Made by a program: the position numbers and the translations under genes. The notes under the pieces were generated by a model. The model ran no database searches. It was given only the letters and a program-made list of their open reading frames with translations, and had not been told where the DNA came from. Of a DNA stretch of 13,851 bases, positions 1-9,102 are shown piece after piece. Within the stretch, counting starts at the first letter, position 1, and the number at the start of each line of letters is the position of its first letter. The stretch is from Circinella umbellata (lineage: Eukaryota; Mucoromycota; Mucoromycetes; Mucorales; Lichtheimiaceae), in assembly GCA_025093555.1 (NCBI GenBank), contig JAIWNF010000188.1, positions 1 through 13,851 on the forward strand. Reading direction: 5' to 3'.

Positions 1-2212
1 TTCTCATGATATAAATGTGGATAGAAATGAAAACGATGGTAAATTGTAATGAATTTAGCTTGTCAATAGTACCTTAGCCGATTACTAATATGATTAATAA
101 AATTATTATAATATATACTACAGGCCAACATAGAAGTAAGCGTCAACGTAAAGCAAAGATATCTTGGAAAGTACGTTATGAGTGTCATCGTAGAGCACGT
201 AAACAAACATATACAACTGGATCAAATGAGGATGATGAATATGATGAAGATGGCATTAAGTGTCGTCCAATTCAAAAACGGTCCAAATACGTTGGTTGTA
301 AGGCGAACTTGATGGTGTACTGCTATGAAGAAGATGAAGAGAAAGTTTACTTTCAATATATCAACGAACATACTCTTCATGTTCCTGGTAGTATTGAAGA
401 CGTACAGTTTTTGCCCAAGTCTAAGGAGTTACATGAACAGATTTTAGAAGAGCTTCGTAAGGGGTATAATGTTCGTGATGTCAGACAGTATTTACAACGT
501 GAATATAATCTACACTCAAATACAAACCATGATTCTCATATCAATACAATTGATGTGTATAATATTTTTGTCAAATATCGTCAAGAATTATGCAGCAGAC
601 ATACAGATGATTTTAAATCAATTGAAAAACGACTTACTGAATTAAAACAAAATGGGTACCATATTTGGATCGATACTTCAGAAGGCCAAGAATCACAGCA
701 ACGATTGAATAGTAATGATTTTGCATTTGGTTTTGTGGCCCCATGGCAAATTAATTATTTCAGTCAAGCTCGGTTTGTTTCCTTAGATGCCACCCATGAT
801 GTATCCAAGTATAAAGATGGTGTATTATATACTATGGTTATTCGTGATTCTGTTGCTGGACGTGGTGTTCCGATCACATATTTGTTCACAAACGATTTAT
901 CATCAAGACCACTCCTTGGCTGGTTTCGCTCATTATCATCTATTGGATTAAATCCACAAAGATTCACCATTGATCGTAGCTTGCCTGAAGATAATGCTAT
1001 CATTCAAGTTTGGCCATCGTGTTCAATTCAGCATTGTATTTGGCATGTTATGCGTGCATGGATGCAAAATGTACAATCAAAGGTACATGGATCAATTGGT
1101 CGTACACCAGCTCAAGCAAAGGCACATATTAGGCCATATTTGAAGGCACTCATGTATGAAAGAAATCGTGAACAATTTCACAATCATTTAAATACTTTTC
1201 TTACTGAATTTTCTTCTTCACAACCTGAGTTCATCTCATATTTTAAAAAACATTATATTGATATGTGGGATGGTAAAGCTTGTGAACGTTGGAATGTTAG
1301 TTATCAGCCTGAAGTTTTTCATGCTATGCAAACAAATAATTTCGTTGAGGTAAATTTGTATATAAGTTTATATAGACCAGAATCACATATTTTATTTACT
1401 AATACTTTCATAGAGCTGGCATAACCAACTAAAAACATGCTATCTGAAAAGAAAACGTACGCATCGTCTTGATGTATTGGTTGAAGTTTTGGTACAAGAG
1501 GTTGCATTTGACATTAAGCAAGAACTCAGCCGTTTGTCTGTCAATGTTGGTCGTATGGGTACACTAGAACGCCGCTTTCGTGTAAATGAAATTAAGGCTG
1601 AAAAAGAAAAACGTATGCCATCACCATCCAATATTATTCGCCTGGTTGATGAAGAATACTCGGTCCAATCATTTGAAAATAATACCAACGACACAACATA
1701 TAATGTGAGTTATTTCTAATTATTTTCTCGTTTATATTTCCTTCCATCCATCAATATAAGTACTTATATTGTAATATACATAATAACAGATAAAAACACA
1801 AAACAGCCAAATAATTTCGTGTACTTGTCCTTACTTCCAACAGCACTTCTTTCCATGCAAACATATGTTTTACATTGAGCTCTATGATCCATCTGTCACC
1901 GTTCGACCACAAATAAACACACAGCAAATTTGGGGAGAGCCTTCTTCTACAACCTTGACTTCCATACAACAAGAACACCAACTTCAAGATACTCCAAAAC
2001 AGCAGCTTTCTGATGCCATCAATAAGCTTGCATCTAAAACCCGAGACTTGAAACGTAGAATAGACAGAACAATGGTCAATAATAATAACGAACAAAATAT
2101 AATAGCTTTACTAGAAAAAATTAACAACATGACAGCTAATGTAACTGATATTAGCAGTAACCTTGATAACATTCTTTCCCTCCCTCCTAACACAAACTTC
2201 GATACTCAATAG
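1..2212 (+). CDS. MULE (Mutator-like) DDE transposase with SWIM zinc finger, 5' partial
   Basis: The family cuts and reinserts Mutator-like DNA transposons in the nucleus. Four exons join in phase: 2-38 (runs off the left edge), 124-1349, 1414-1704 and 1790-2212 (stop TAG 2210-2212). They give 658 visible residues, counted from nt 2. Visible features in order: basic N-terminal region; DATHD motif with D234; second Asp D296 in TIDRSLPED; the C317-x2-H320 (CIWH) signature; E421 in NNFVESWHNQLK; a SWIM finger C529-x-C531-x9-C541-x-H543 (CTCPYF...PCKHMF); and a Leu/Asn-rich, possibly coiled-coil tail. The Met at nt 90 is not the start, because nt 39-123 looks like an intron (GTAAAT donor, TTACTAAT branch, CTACAG acceptor). 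All expected catalytic and zinc residues are present and I see no internal stop, so it may be active. The first residues and the terminal inverted repeats were not seen. Confidence 0.9.
39..123 (+). other. Intron 1 of the MULE gene
   Basis: GT at 39-40 and AG at 122-123, with a TTACTAAT branch-like motif at about 83-90. Removing it joins a split Gly codon and keeps the frame open back to the window edge. The intron is 85 nt, the same length as the third one in this gene. Confidence 0.75.
1350..1413 (+). other. Intron 2 of the MULE gene
   Basis: GTAAAT donor and CATAG acceptor, phase 0. It falls immediately after the codon of the presumed catalytic Glu (E421). Splicing produces the family motif VESWHNQLK across the junction, which is strong evidence that it is a real intron. 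It contains a TTACTAAT branch-like motif. Confidence 0.9.
1705..1789 (+). other. Intron 3 of the MULE gene
   Basis: GTGAGT donor and AACAG acceptor, phase 0, 85 nt. A later AACAG at 1839-1843 also keeps the frame, but using it would delete the first two SWIM cysteines, so the acceptor at 1788-1789 is preferred. Confidence 0.8.
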
Positions 2213-3454
2213 AGTTAACGTTTCCGTTTTTATATTATCCATTTATATTTTATTTCTTTTTTTTACCACATCTATATATTTAAACAAGAATTATTATTTT
2301 TATTAAATTGTTATTATCAAATTACCATTATTTTAAATTAACAAAATGAATATTATATCCATTCCAAAACCAAACCAGACACTTACCATTATATATAAAC
2401 AAAAAATGAAAATAACTACCAAACTAATATCATAACGTCCATTGATCTCACCTATTGATCCACGTAATATTATAAATCAAACCTCATTTTTATTTATATT
2501 ACATCCAAGAGTAGTAACGATGACAATCCATTAGGTCCTTTGCAATATAAATCTCGGTTGGTTTGACGATTGTTATATTATTATTGATGTTGAAATGAAC
2601 GTGTAGTTTATGTTGCTTCATTTTATGTAAAAAGGCGTGTTCTGAAAGTCGGCTCGAAAAAAAAGGGCACGTTTTTATGTATTGGTAATACTAACTGCAG
2701 GTCGTGAATAATATAAAACTATTGTACGTGCTGATTTCAGTTGTGAATTTAACATTGGCGTGTAATTGATTAGATCTTTTCATTCCTTCCATTCGTAAAT
2801 TAATAAACGTGTTGACCACCATGAGCTAAAAAAAAGTTTGAGAACTCGTTTGTCCTATTTCAAGTTTTTTTCCCAAAATAATAACCCGCACCTGTTAACT
2901 TTTGTCTTTTCCCTTACAATAAACAATGGACTACATCTTGCTAAGCCTACTTCAGCAGGGATCATTTTAAACAATTTGATTACCAATGTTAATTAAGTTC
3001 CACCATCTATATATGAAAAAACGGCCAAATAATATTATAGCTGGTATATGATCATAATAATTGTATTTCTTTAAAAAATTAAAAAGAAATATACTGTTAG
3101 TTTTATTTACTCCTATTTTTTATATACGCCTCTGCTAAAGCTTCACTATTATTTTACCTTTTTTTCTTATGCTAATGAGCATCTTTATATATACCACTGA
3201 CACTTGGTTTTTTGAGAGTTTTCTTTTTTTTTTCTTAGCTGATTCTGACTTTAATACTTTTTCTTCTGCTCCAACACAAAAATATATTGCGCTGACGTGT
3301 GTCTGACTTTTAATAAAATTGGCAGTTTTGAAGGGGGGGAGAGCAAAACCCCAACTCTTAAATCCGGGGGCGAATAAGTATTTTGACTGGTACAGTATCT
3401 GATTTCTTTAAAATATATTGAATCAACTTAACACTAAGTAACTATTTTTTTTAG
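2213..3454. other. AT-rich spacer between MULE and KDZ genes
   Basis: No gene recognised. It would contain the 3' UTR and end of the MULE element and the promoter and missing first exon(s) of the KDZ gene. A TACTAAC plus CAG acceptor-like site lies at about 2689-2700 and a long pyrimidine tract ending in TTAG at about 3220-3238, but neither opens a frame that splices cleanly into the exon at 3455. A short GC-rich patch with G-runs at 3333-3372 stands out from the AT-rich surroundings and is unexplained. Confidence 0.5.
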
Positions 3455-6321
3455 GTATTATCAAAGGTCAGCAAATCCCTTACTGTATAGATTGTTATAA
3501 AGAAGAGCCCATCGCCTTAATGGCACATAATTTACTCGCTGCCTCGCCAACCCGTCCGTCAATGGCATTTCATCTCTCATTGTTAGAGTTTTACTCGAAA
3601 CTAAGAGGATATGGACAAACTACCGTGCAAGCATTCAGTAGCACTCTTTCTGATGTTTTTAGCTATAAAGTTAGTATAGTATATGTTACTCAAGTAATAA
3701 TACTCTTTTATTAAATATGTTACTGATATTCCTATGTGAACATTATCTTATAGTATAGCGAAACATTATGAAAAAATATAGGAAAAGCCTATTTTACTTA
3801 TTTAGAAATGATTGCTACTGTTGAAAACTACATCCATCAAAATATATGGACTCAAGAGAAAGGCTGTCCTGCATGCCCCATGGTAAACTGAAGAAAAACG
3901 GATTCTTTTTTTTTATCTATGTATCATACTATAAACCTGGAGTATACTAATATATGGAATATAAACACGTGTATTAGGATCGTATGTTTGTTGCCTTAGA
4001 TGGAAACATGCAGCTTAAGCGACGAAAATTGAAAGCAGATGATGATAAGAAATATACCAATGAAGAATTTTTCTCTGCTGATAGATATCAAGAAAAGTAC
4101 GAAGATGACCAAGAGCAGCCCGGTACAACGAATGAGTATGAAAGCAACTTCAAAGCTACCACAAACGCTTCATATGGTAACGCTCATTATCATGAAAGTG
4201 GGCTGGTAGGAAGTATTTGTGCACGTCATGACGTTCCATTGGAATTCACAAATATATACCAATCTGGTGAAAAGTATGAATTAAGCAAAAACAAAAAAAG
4301 AATACGTTTTTCATGTAACATAATAGTCTTACTAATAGTAATATATGTAATACAACACAACTCTATGTTATAGGTTTAAGTATGCTCTTGCTGTTTTGCA
4401 TGCTCTTCTTAAGTATCCAGGTGCAAAAATAAATACAATTATGTACGACATTTGTTGTCGAATAAAAAATTCTATTAAAGTAAGCCATAGTTTGATAAAC
4501 TAATTAAAATATATAGCATGTAAAAAAATATACTTACTAATATGCGAACACCATGAATATTTAGTCTTCTTTTGAAGAACTTCGAAGTGATGATACCAAA
4601 TTTGCTGTTAGTGTTTTTCACGCTTATGCCCACTCGATGCAGTGTCAAGTTCAATATAATCCACGCTACATGAAAGGCTTAGGTCTTACGGATGGTGAAG
4701 GTAAAGTAAAATAAATGTAATAATGCGTCTCTTTTGTTCACACATTTACATTATAAATTTTATATTAAAGGAATGGAGAGGTTATGGTCATATCTCTCTC
4801 ATTACGTTACTATGTCACGTCAAATGAGTGCAAAAAATCGTATTTTGACACTTTGTCATACAATTACGCATTTTAAAAAAATGCGCATTGAAGATTTGGG
4901 TAAGTTTATTACTATACATATATATGACTAAATATTAAAGCTTACTTTTGATGTTATACTGTTAGCATCATGACTAGCCCGACGCCGCAAACATGCTGAA
5001 GACGTAAAGAGAAAGTCAGTTGAAGAGTTACGAAGAATAAGAATATCTATGACAAATGAAGAATTTGAACTTGTATGGAATAAATTTATTCAGTCAATTC
5101 AGCTGGCATCTGTTGATCAATGTTCAGAGCAGCAAAAACTAGATGAACAATACGTTCATTATCTAGAAACATATTATAAAGCTCAGTAAGTATCTTTCAT
5201 CATGGCATTGTTGCCACGTTTATTGTTATCAATATCTAATTATCTATAAATGATATTTAGGAACGCTCTTGCCACAGCAAGCCAGCAAACCATATCTCCG
5301 GAAGATGCACTGGAAACATTATGTAATGCGTTTCAAGCTGTTGACAATGCCTCATATAGAAAAGCTTGTCTGGAGATTAAAAAAATTGAAAAGAAGAAGA
5401 AGATGAAAGAAGATGAAAGGTGGTCTCAAGATTGCGATGACTTTAAAAGAGTAAAAAAAAATCTTATAGAAAGAACCCGCGATAATTTTAAAAAAAAGCT
5501 AAAAGCAATTGTTACAAGTCAAAACATTCTCAAAGATGTTCTCCATCGTTCAGGAAAATTAGGTAAAAGAAATACTGCATATCTTTCTCATTTTTATTTT
5601 TAAAAAGTATGTGAGCTAATCGATTTATTAATGTAATAAAGGGCATAACACAAGTACTCAAATAATAAGATCTGCCAATAATGCCACAGCAAAGGCAAAA
5701 AAAATTCTCAATGATTATAACAATGCATGCAAGGAATTAGACCCTAATTTTCATGACGTGGTATTCAATGACATCAAATCATTGGAAAGTCCATTTTGGG
5801 ATTATGACACGAGTAGCAGGCTTAACTTTGGTGCGTTGCGTGAATACTCGAGGCAGTTACGTGCTGATGAGGAAATTAGATTGTTGGAGGTAAATAAGTT
5901 ACAGAACATTATTATTTGATAATACCATAAGCAGTAACATAGTAATAGTTATTAACAATTGATACTTTTTTTAGGACGAGGCAAGAGAATTAAGTTCATA
6001 TGCAACTCGGAGATGTAGGAGATTGTTGAAGGCGAAAGAAACTGAAGAGCGAGGAGTTGCATATGAATGTTTAATTGAGCGTAAACTGGCAGATGCCAAT
6101 TTTTTTTTAATAAGATAAATGGGTTTATGTTTGACGAAAATAGTGAAGAAAATATGATAGCTGTAGAAGAAGATCAAAATGACGATGAAGAATTACCTGA
6201 GGATACATTTATGATCGATTTATCTGAAATCTTATTACGTATCCATGGTGAGGTACATGGAGAAGAAGGCTATGCCAAATTGCAAGAAGAACTTCCTGCT
6301 GGCCAGGAATTTGAATTGTAA
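3455..6321 (+). CDS. KDZ (Kyakuja-Dileera-Zisupton) DDE transposase, 5' end unresolved, C-terminal tail frameshifted
   Basis: KDZ proteins are cut-and-paste transposases expanded in fungi. Ten exons join in phase: 3455-3673, 3782-3882, 3978-4273, 4374-4479, 4565-4700, 4771-4899, 4978-5185, 5261-5562, 5642-5889 and 5975-6118 (stop), giving 628 residues from nt 3457. Visible: C10-x2-C13; an AFHLSLLEFYSKL segment; CPACP (C101, C104); the first Asp in FVALDGNMQLKRR (D114); RHDVPL and SGEKF; the second Asp in MYDICC (D230); FHAYAHSMQCQVQYNPR; and GLTDGEGMERLWS with E285/E288, followed by a long charged helical C-terminus. The family usually has a cysteine-cluster region further upstream; I did not find it, so the gene is either 5'-truncated or begins with exons in 2213-3454. 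The frame closes at 6116-6118, but a compatible acidic tail continues in another frame to 6321. Confidence 0.88.
6119..6321 (+). pseudogene. Out-of-frame acidic C-terminal tail of the KDZ gene
   Basis: An open frame through this stretch, with Met at 6127 and stop TAA at 6319-6321, encodes a Glu/Asp-rich segment (ENSEENMIAVEEDQNDDEE and onwards). It lies one base out of frame from the last KDZ exon. The frames meet at the run of nine T at 6100-6108, where one base more or two fewer would make them continuous. I read this as the original C-terminus cut off by a slippage mutation or a sequencing error. A separate small gene is less likely because nothing else supports a start at 6127. Confidence 0.6.
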
Positions 6322-6967
6322 TTTGTGCATCAGTTTTTCTTTTTCTTTCTCCTTTATTATTATTATCAGTAGCATTTTACTATTGTTATTATCACTATTA
6401 TCGATCTCTTTTTCTTTATATTCTTTGTCTACTCTCACTATATACTTCTTTTCAAACACACATCTTATTTTTCATTTAAGAAAAAACTTTCTTTCTTTTC
6501 GTTATTGTTATCATTTTATATTATCAGCAATACTTTATTATCAGTAGTATTTTACTATTATTATTATCACCAATCTCAGCCCCCCTCTACTACTATCATC
6601 ACCAACCTCAGTCTCTTTTCTAACACTATTTTCACTATTGTCAATATCTTTTCTATTGCTGTATCACTCTTTTCAATCTCTTTTTATATTGGTAACATTG
6701 TTCTCATTCTCTTTTCTACTGTTGTCACCTATCTCAATTTCTTTTTTATTCACAATCACTTTTTCACTGCTATTTTCATATTCTCAATATCTTTTTATTA
6801 TTATTAGCACTCTTCTCAATCTCTTTTTTTTAGCTATTTTTATCATTATTTTCAATCTCTTTTTTTAGCTATTATTATCATTATTTTCAATCTCTTTCAC
6901 TACTATTATCATTATTATGATTCTTTTTTATTATTAGCAACGACTCACTTTATTGTTACGTAGAATA

Positions 6968-7006
<39 letters not shown>

Positions 7007-7115
7007 CACCACTTTATTCTCAATATCTTTCGTCATTTTCATTATTATTTTCATCATTATTATTATATTATCTTCAATAACTTTATTGAAAGTATTTTAC
7101 TACTATTATTAATCC
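6322..7115. repeat. G-poor, pyrimidine-rich degenerate tandem repeats
   Basis: The + strand is dominated by T, C and A with very few G. Recurring words are TTTCAATCTCTTTTT, ATTATTATCA and CAGTAGTATTTTACTATT. Two near copies of the last block begin at about 6365 and 6541, and a roughly 40-nt unit recurs at about 6815-6900. Long frames here (for example 6505-6807) come from low complexity and show no protein signal. Confidence 0.7.
6969..7006. repeat. (TAT)n microsatellite
   Basis: About twelve uninterrupted TAT/ATT triplets embedded in the pyrimidine-rich block. Confidence 0.95.
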
Positions 7116-7610
7116 TTGCAACTAAATTTGACTTCACATCAAATTGGATTCGATTGTACCTACACATAGATTCGATTTCTCCTATAACCAGTACTATCTT
7201 ATGTTGGTATTAAGACCTTCGAGGTTAATAAAGATATGTAAACAAGGGAAAATCAAATAAAATAGTTCTTGAGTAACAAGAAAATAAATAAGTAAAACAA
7301 TATGGTAAAGCTAAACAAGATTCGGTGTCTGTTTGTGTCACTAACATTAAATACTATTAAAAATCGTGAGAGTTCAAGTTTTTGTTCTTTTATGCCGAAA
7401 CCACTAGTATGTAATAACAGTAAAGAGTAGTTTTCAAAAATAATCAAATAATAAGAATAATACATAATCAAATAAAAGTAAAAAAAACAAATCACATGAG
7501 GAGGAAATTGTTACAAATTGTTACAAAAGGTAAAGAATATTCATTGGTAACACTAGATTCACTTTGGTATTCCTTTGACTTTTGTTATTTGATTCTATAG
7601 ATAGAAGAAA
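7116..7610. other. Non-coding AT-rich spacer upstream of the ISXO2-like gene
   Basis: No gene or RNA recognised. A short perfect direct repeat of AAATTGTTAC occurs twice in tandem at about 7505-7524. The first exon of the ISXO2-like gene could lie here or in the microsatellite that follows. Confidence 0.5.
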
Positions 7611-7661
7611 GGATGGATGGATGGATGGATGGATGGATGGATGGATGGATGGATGGATGGG
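7611..7661. repeat. (GGAT)n microsatellite
   Basis: About twelve tandem GGAT units, ending in GGGTAGAGG. Because it contains ATG every four bases and no stop in any + frame, it could supply a start codon to the transposase gene downstream: a GTAGAG donor at 7661 would join in phase to the acceptor at 7733. That use is speculative. Confidence 0.95.
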
Positions 7662-7677
7662 TAGAGGATTCTGTAAC

Positions 7678-7700
7678 TTATATATATATATATATATATT
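7678..7700. repeat. (TA)n microsatellite
   Basis: Uninterrupted alternating TA tract. It lies just upstream of the TACTAATATACT branch-like motif and the TATAG acceptor at 7733, so it is probably inside the first intron of the ISXO2-like gene. Confidence 0.95.
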
Positions 7701-7733
7701 AATACAGTATACTAATATACTATAATACTATAG

Positions 7734-9102
7734 GTTCTTAGTAAATCATAATGTGTTTAGTGATCCTATGTTATGTAATCGAAATAGTACTCAAATGCAT
7801 ATAACATGGCCACCAAGTAAAACATATCCAAGATGGCGTTGCACTAATAGCTGTTGTGGAAGGTCTACCAAATCAGTTACACAGGGGTCATATTTCTATA
7901 ATAGAAAGGCTGATTTACGTAAGATACTTTGGTCTGTTTATGGCTTTATTGCACAAAATACGTCTTTCTCCTTGATGAGACAAGTTGGGTTAGAGCGCCG
8001 TACTATTGCTCAAATTATTCATGATATTTATCAAGTAATGGATAATGATATAACAGATGAAGATCTTCTCTTAGGTAATTTTTAAAACTTATTCTTTCTT
8101 TTTTTATAATATATTTTCATTAATATTATATTTCTCTTATAATTTAATAGGTGGTCCTGATGTAGATGAAGTTCAAATTGATGAAAGTAAATTTGGCAAA
8201 AATAAACATCATCGTGGGCATCCTGTCTTAGGTGTTTGGGTATTTGGTATGGTAGAAAAAAAGAATGGTAGAGCTGGCAAAGCATTTTTATGCATTGTAC
8301 CTAACCGTACTGCAGATACATTAATACCATTAATTCAAAACCATGTGGTTCCTGGTACCAAAATTGTATCTGATTGCCATGCACCATATATGAGATTAAG
8401 AAGTCTTGGTTATGATCATTATGCAGTTAACCATAGTGTGGGGTTTGCAACTGTAAACTATAGTCAAGGTCATAATAATGGTAATACATTATATAACTCA
8501 AATATGATTGAAGGTATGTAATATTTTTAATTTACTTTTGCTTTTATAATATCTATTATTATATACTATACATATATATTAATAATTTAACTTCAATTTC
8601 TTGGCCAGGTTTCTGGACTGCTGTGAAGCGTTCAGTCGATCGTCGTCACCAAACAGTAGATGCTTGTCCATGGAAACTCTTAGAATTTTTATGGCGCCGT
8701 AAGCATTATAATCAGCATTGGCAAGGATTACTACAAGGTTTACGGGATACTGAATTTGATATTAATAGTAGTATTGATAACTCTACTGTAATAGAAGAAA
8801 TAACTAGTCATTTACCAACTCGTGCTCCAGGTGACTACTCCAGATATCAAAATCAAGATGATTTTGATTTTGTAGATTTAGCAGATCATACAGGTGATGG
8901 TTTACTAGATCATATTGATTCAGATTCTGATTCATTTAGCTCTGAATCTGAGCCAGAATCAGATTCTAATAATAGGTAAATTATACTCTTCTATATTGAG
9001 TTATCACTAATTTATTACTAATTTTTCTTTATTATATAATTATTAACTATATTTTAAAATAGTGAATATCTACCACCTCGTACTCGAAGATGTATCCAAT
9101 AG
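7734..9102 (+). CDS. ISXO2-like (IS1595/Merlin superfamily) DDE transposase, first exon unresolved
   Basis: This family is the eukaryotic relative of bacterial IS1595 transposases. Exons: 7734-8074, 8151-8513, 8609-8975 and 9063-9102 (stop TAG 9100-9102), introns in phases 1, 1 and 2, 369 residues counted from nt 7735. An N-terminal zinc-ribbon-like part carries C14, C36, C40 and C41; the position where I expect a second Cys (C-x2-C) is Asn17. A GSYF segment and helices follow. The catalytic core shows VQIDESKFGK (D124), HRGHPVLGVWVFG, IVSDCHAPY (D188), VNHSVGF and NMIEGFW (E234). The C-terminus is Asp/Ser/Glu-rich (DSDSDSFSSESEPESDS). The TATAG acceptor at 7733, with a TACTAATA branch, implies an upstream exon; otherwise the first in-frame ATG is nt 7768. 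If the last intron is retained, translation stops at 8977-8979 instead. No terminal inverted repeats found. Confidence 0.87.
8075..8150 (+). other. Intron in the ISXO2-like gene, before the DDE core
   Basis: GTAATT donor, TTAATAG acceptor, 76 nt, phase 1. Splicing restores a Gly codon and leads directly into GPDVDEVQIDES. Confidence 0.9.
8514..8608 (+). other. Intron in the ISXO2-like gene, after the catalytic Glu codon
   Basis: GTATGT donor, TTGGCCAG acceptor, 95 nt, phase 1. The junction rebuilds the family motif MIEGFWTAVKR. Confidence 0.93.
8976..9062 (+). other. Last intron of the ISXO2-like gene
   Basis: GTAAAT donor, AAATAG acceptor, 87 nt, phase 2, with a TTACTAAT branch-like motif. 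Splicing replaces an immediate stop with 13 further residues ending in RTRRCIQ. No family motif supports it, so it is less certain than the other two. Confidence 0.6.

Noticed and set aside
90..1424. The long frame taken as an intronless gene starting at Met 90 and ending at 1424
   Set aside because: Its first 11 codons and last 25 codons lie in introns with good splice sites, and splicing at 1350/1413 rebuilds the VESWHNQLK motif.
764..2193. Minus-strand frames opposite the MULE gene
   Set aside because: They lie antisense to well-supported exons and have no recognisable motifs.
2640..3377. Candidate first exons of the KDZ gene after the acceptor-like sites at about 2700 and 3238
   Set aside because: The frames close quickly or do not match the phase needed at 3455, and no cysteine cluster is seen.
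6235..7213. Several frames of 70-100 codons on both strands
   Set aside because: Low-complexity pyrimidine-rich DNA; the peptides are mostly Phe/Ser/Ile/Tyr or their antisense, with no domain.
7253..7495. An 80-codon minus-strand frame
   Set aside because: Hydrophobic, low-complexity translation of AT-rich DNA with no supporting start context or family likeness.
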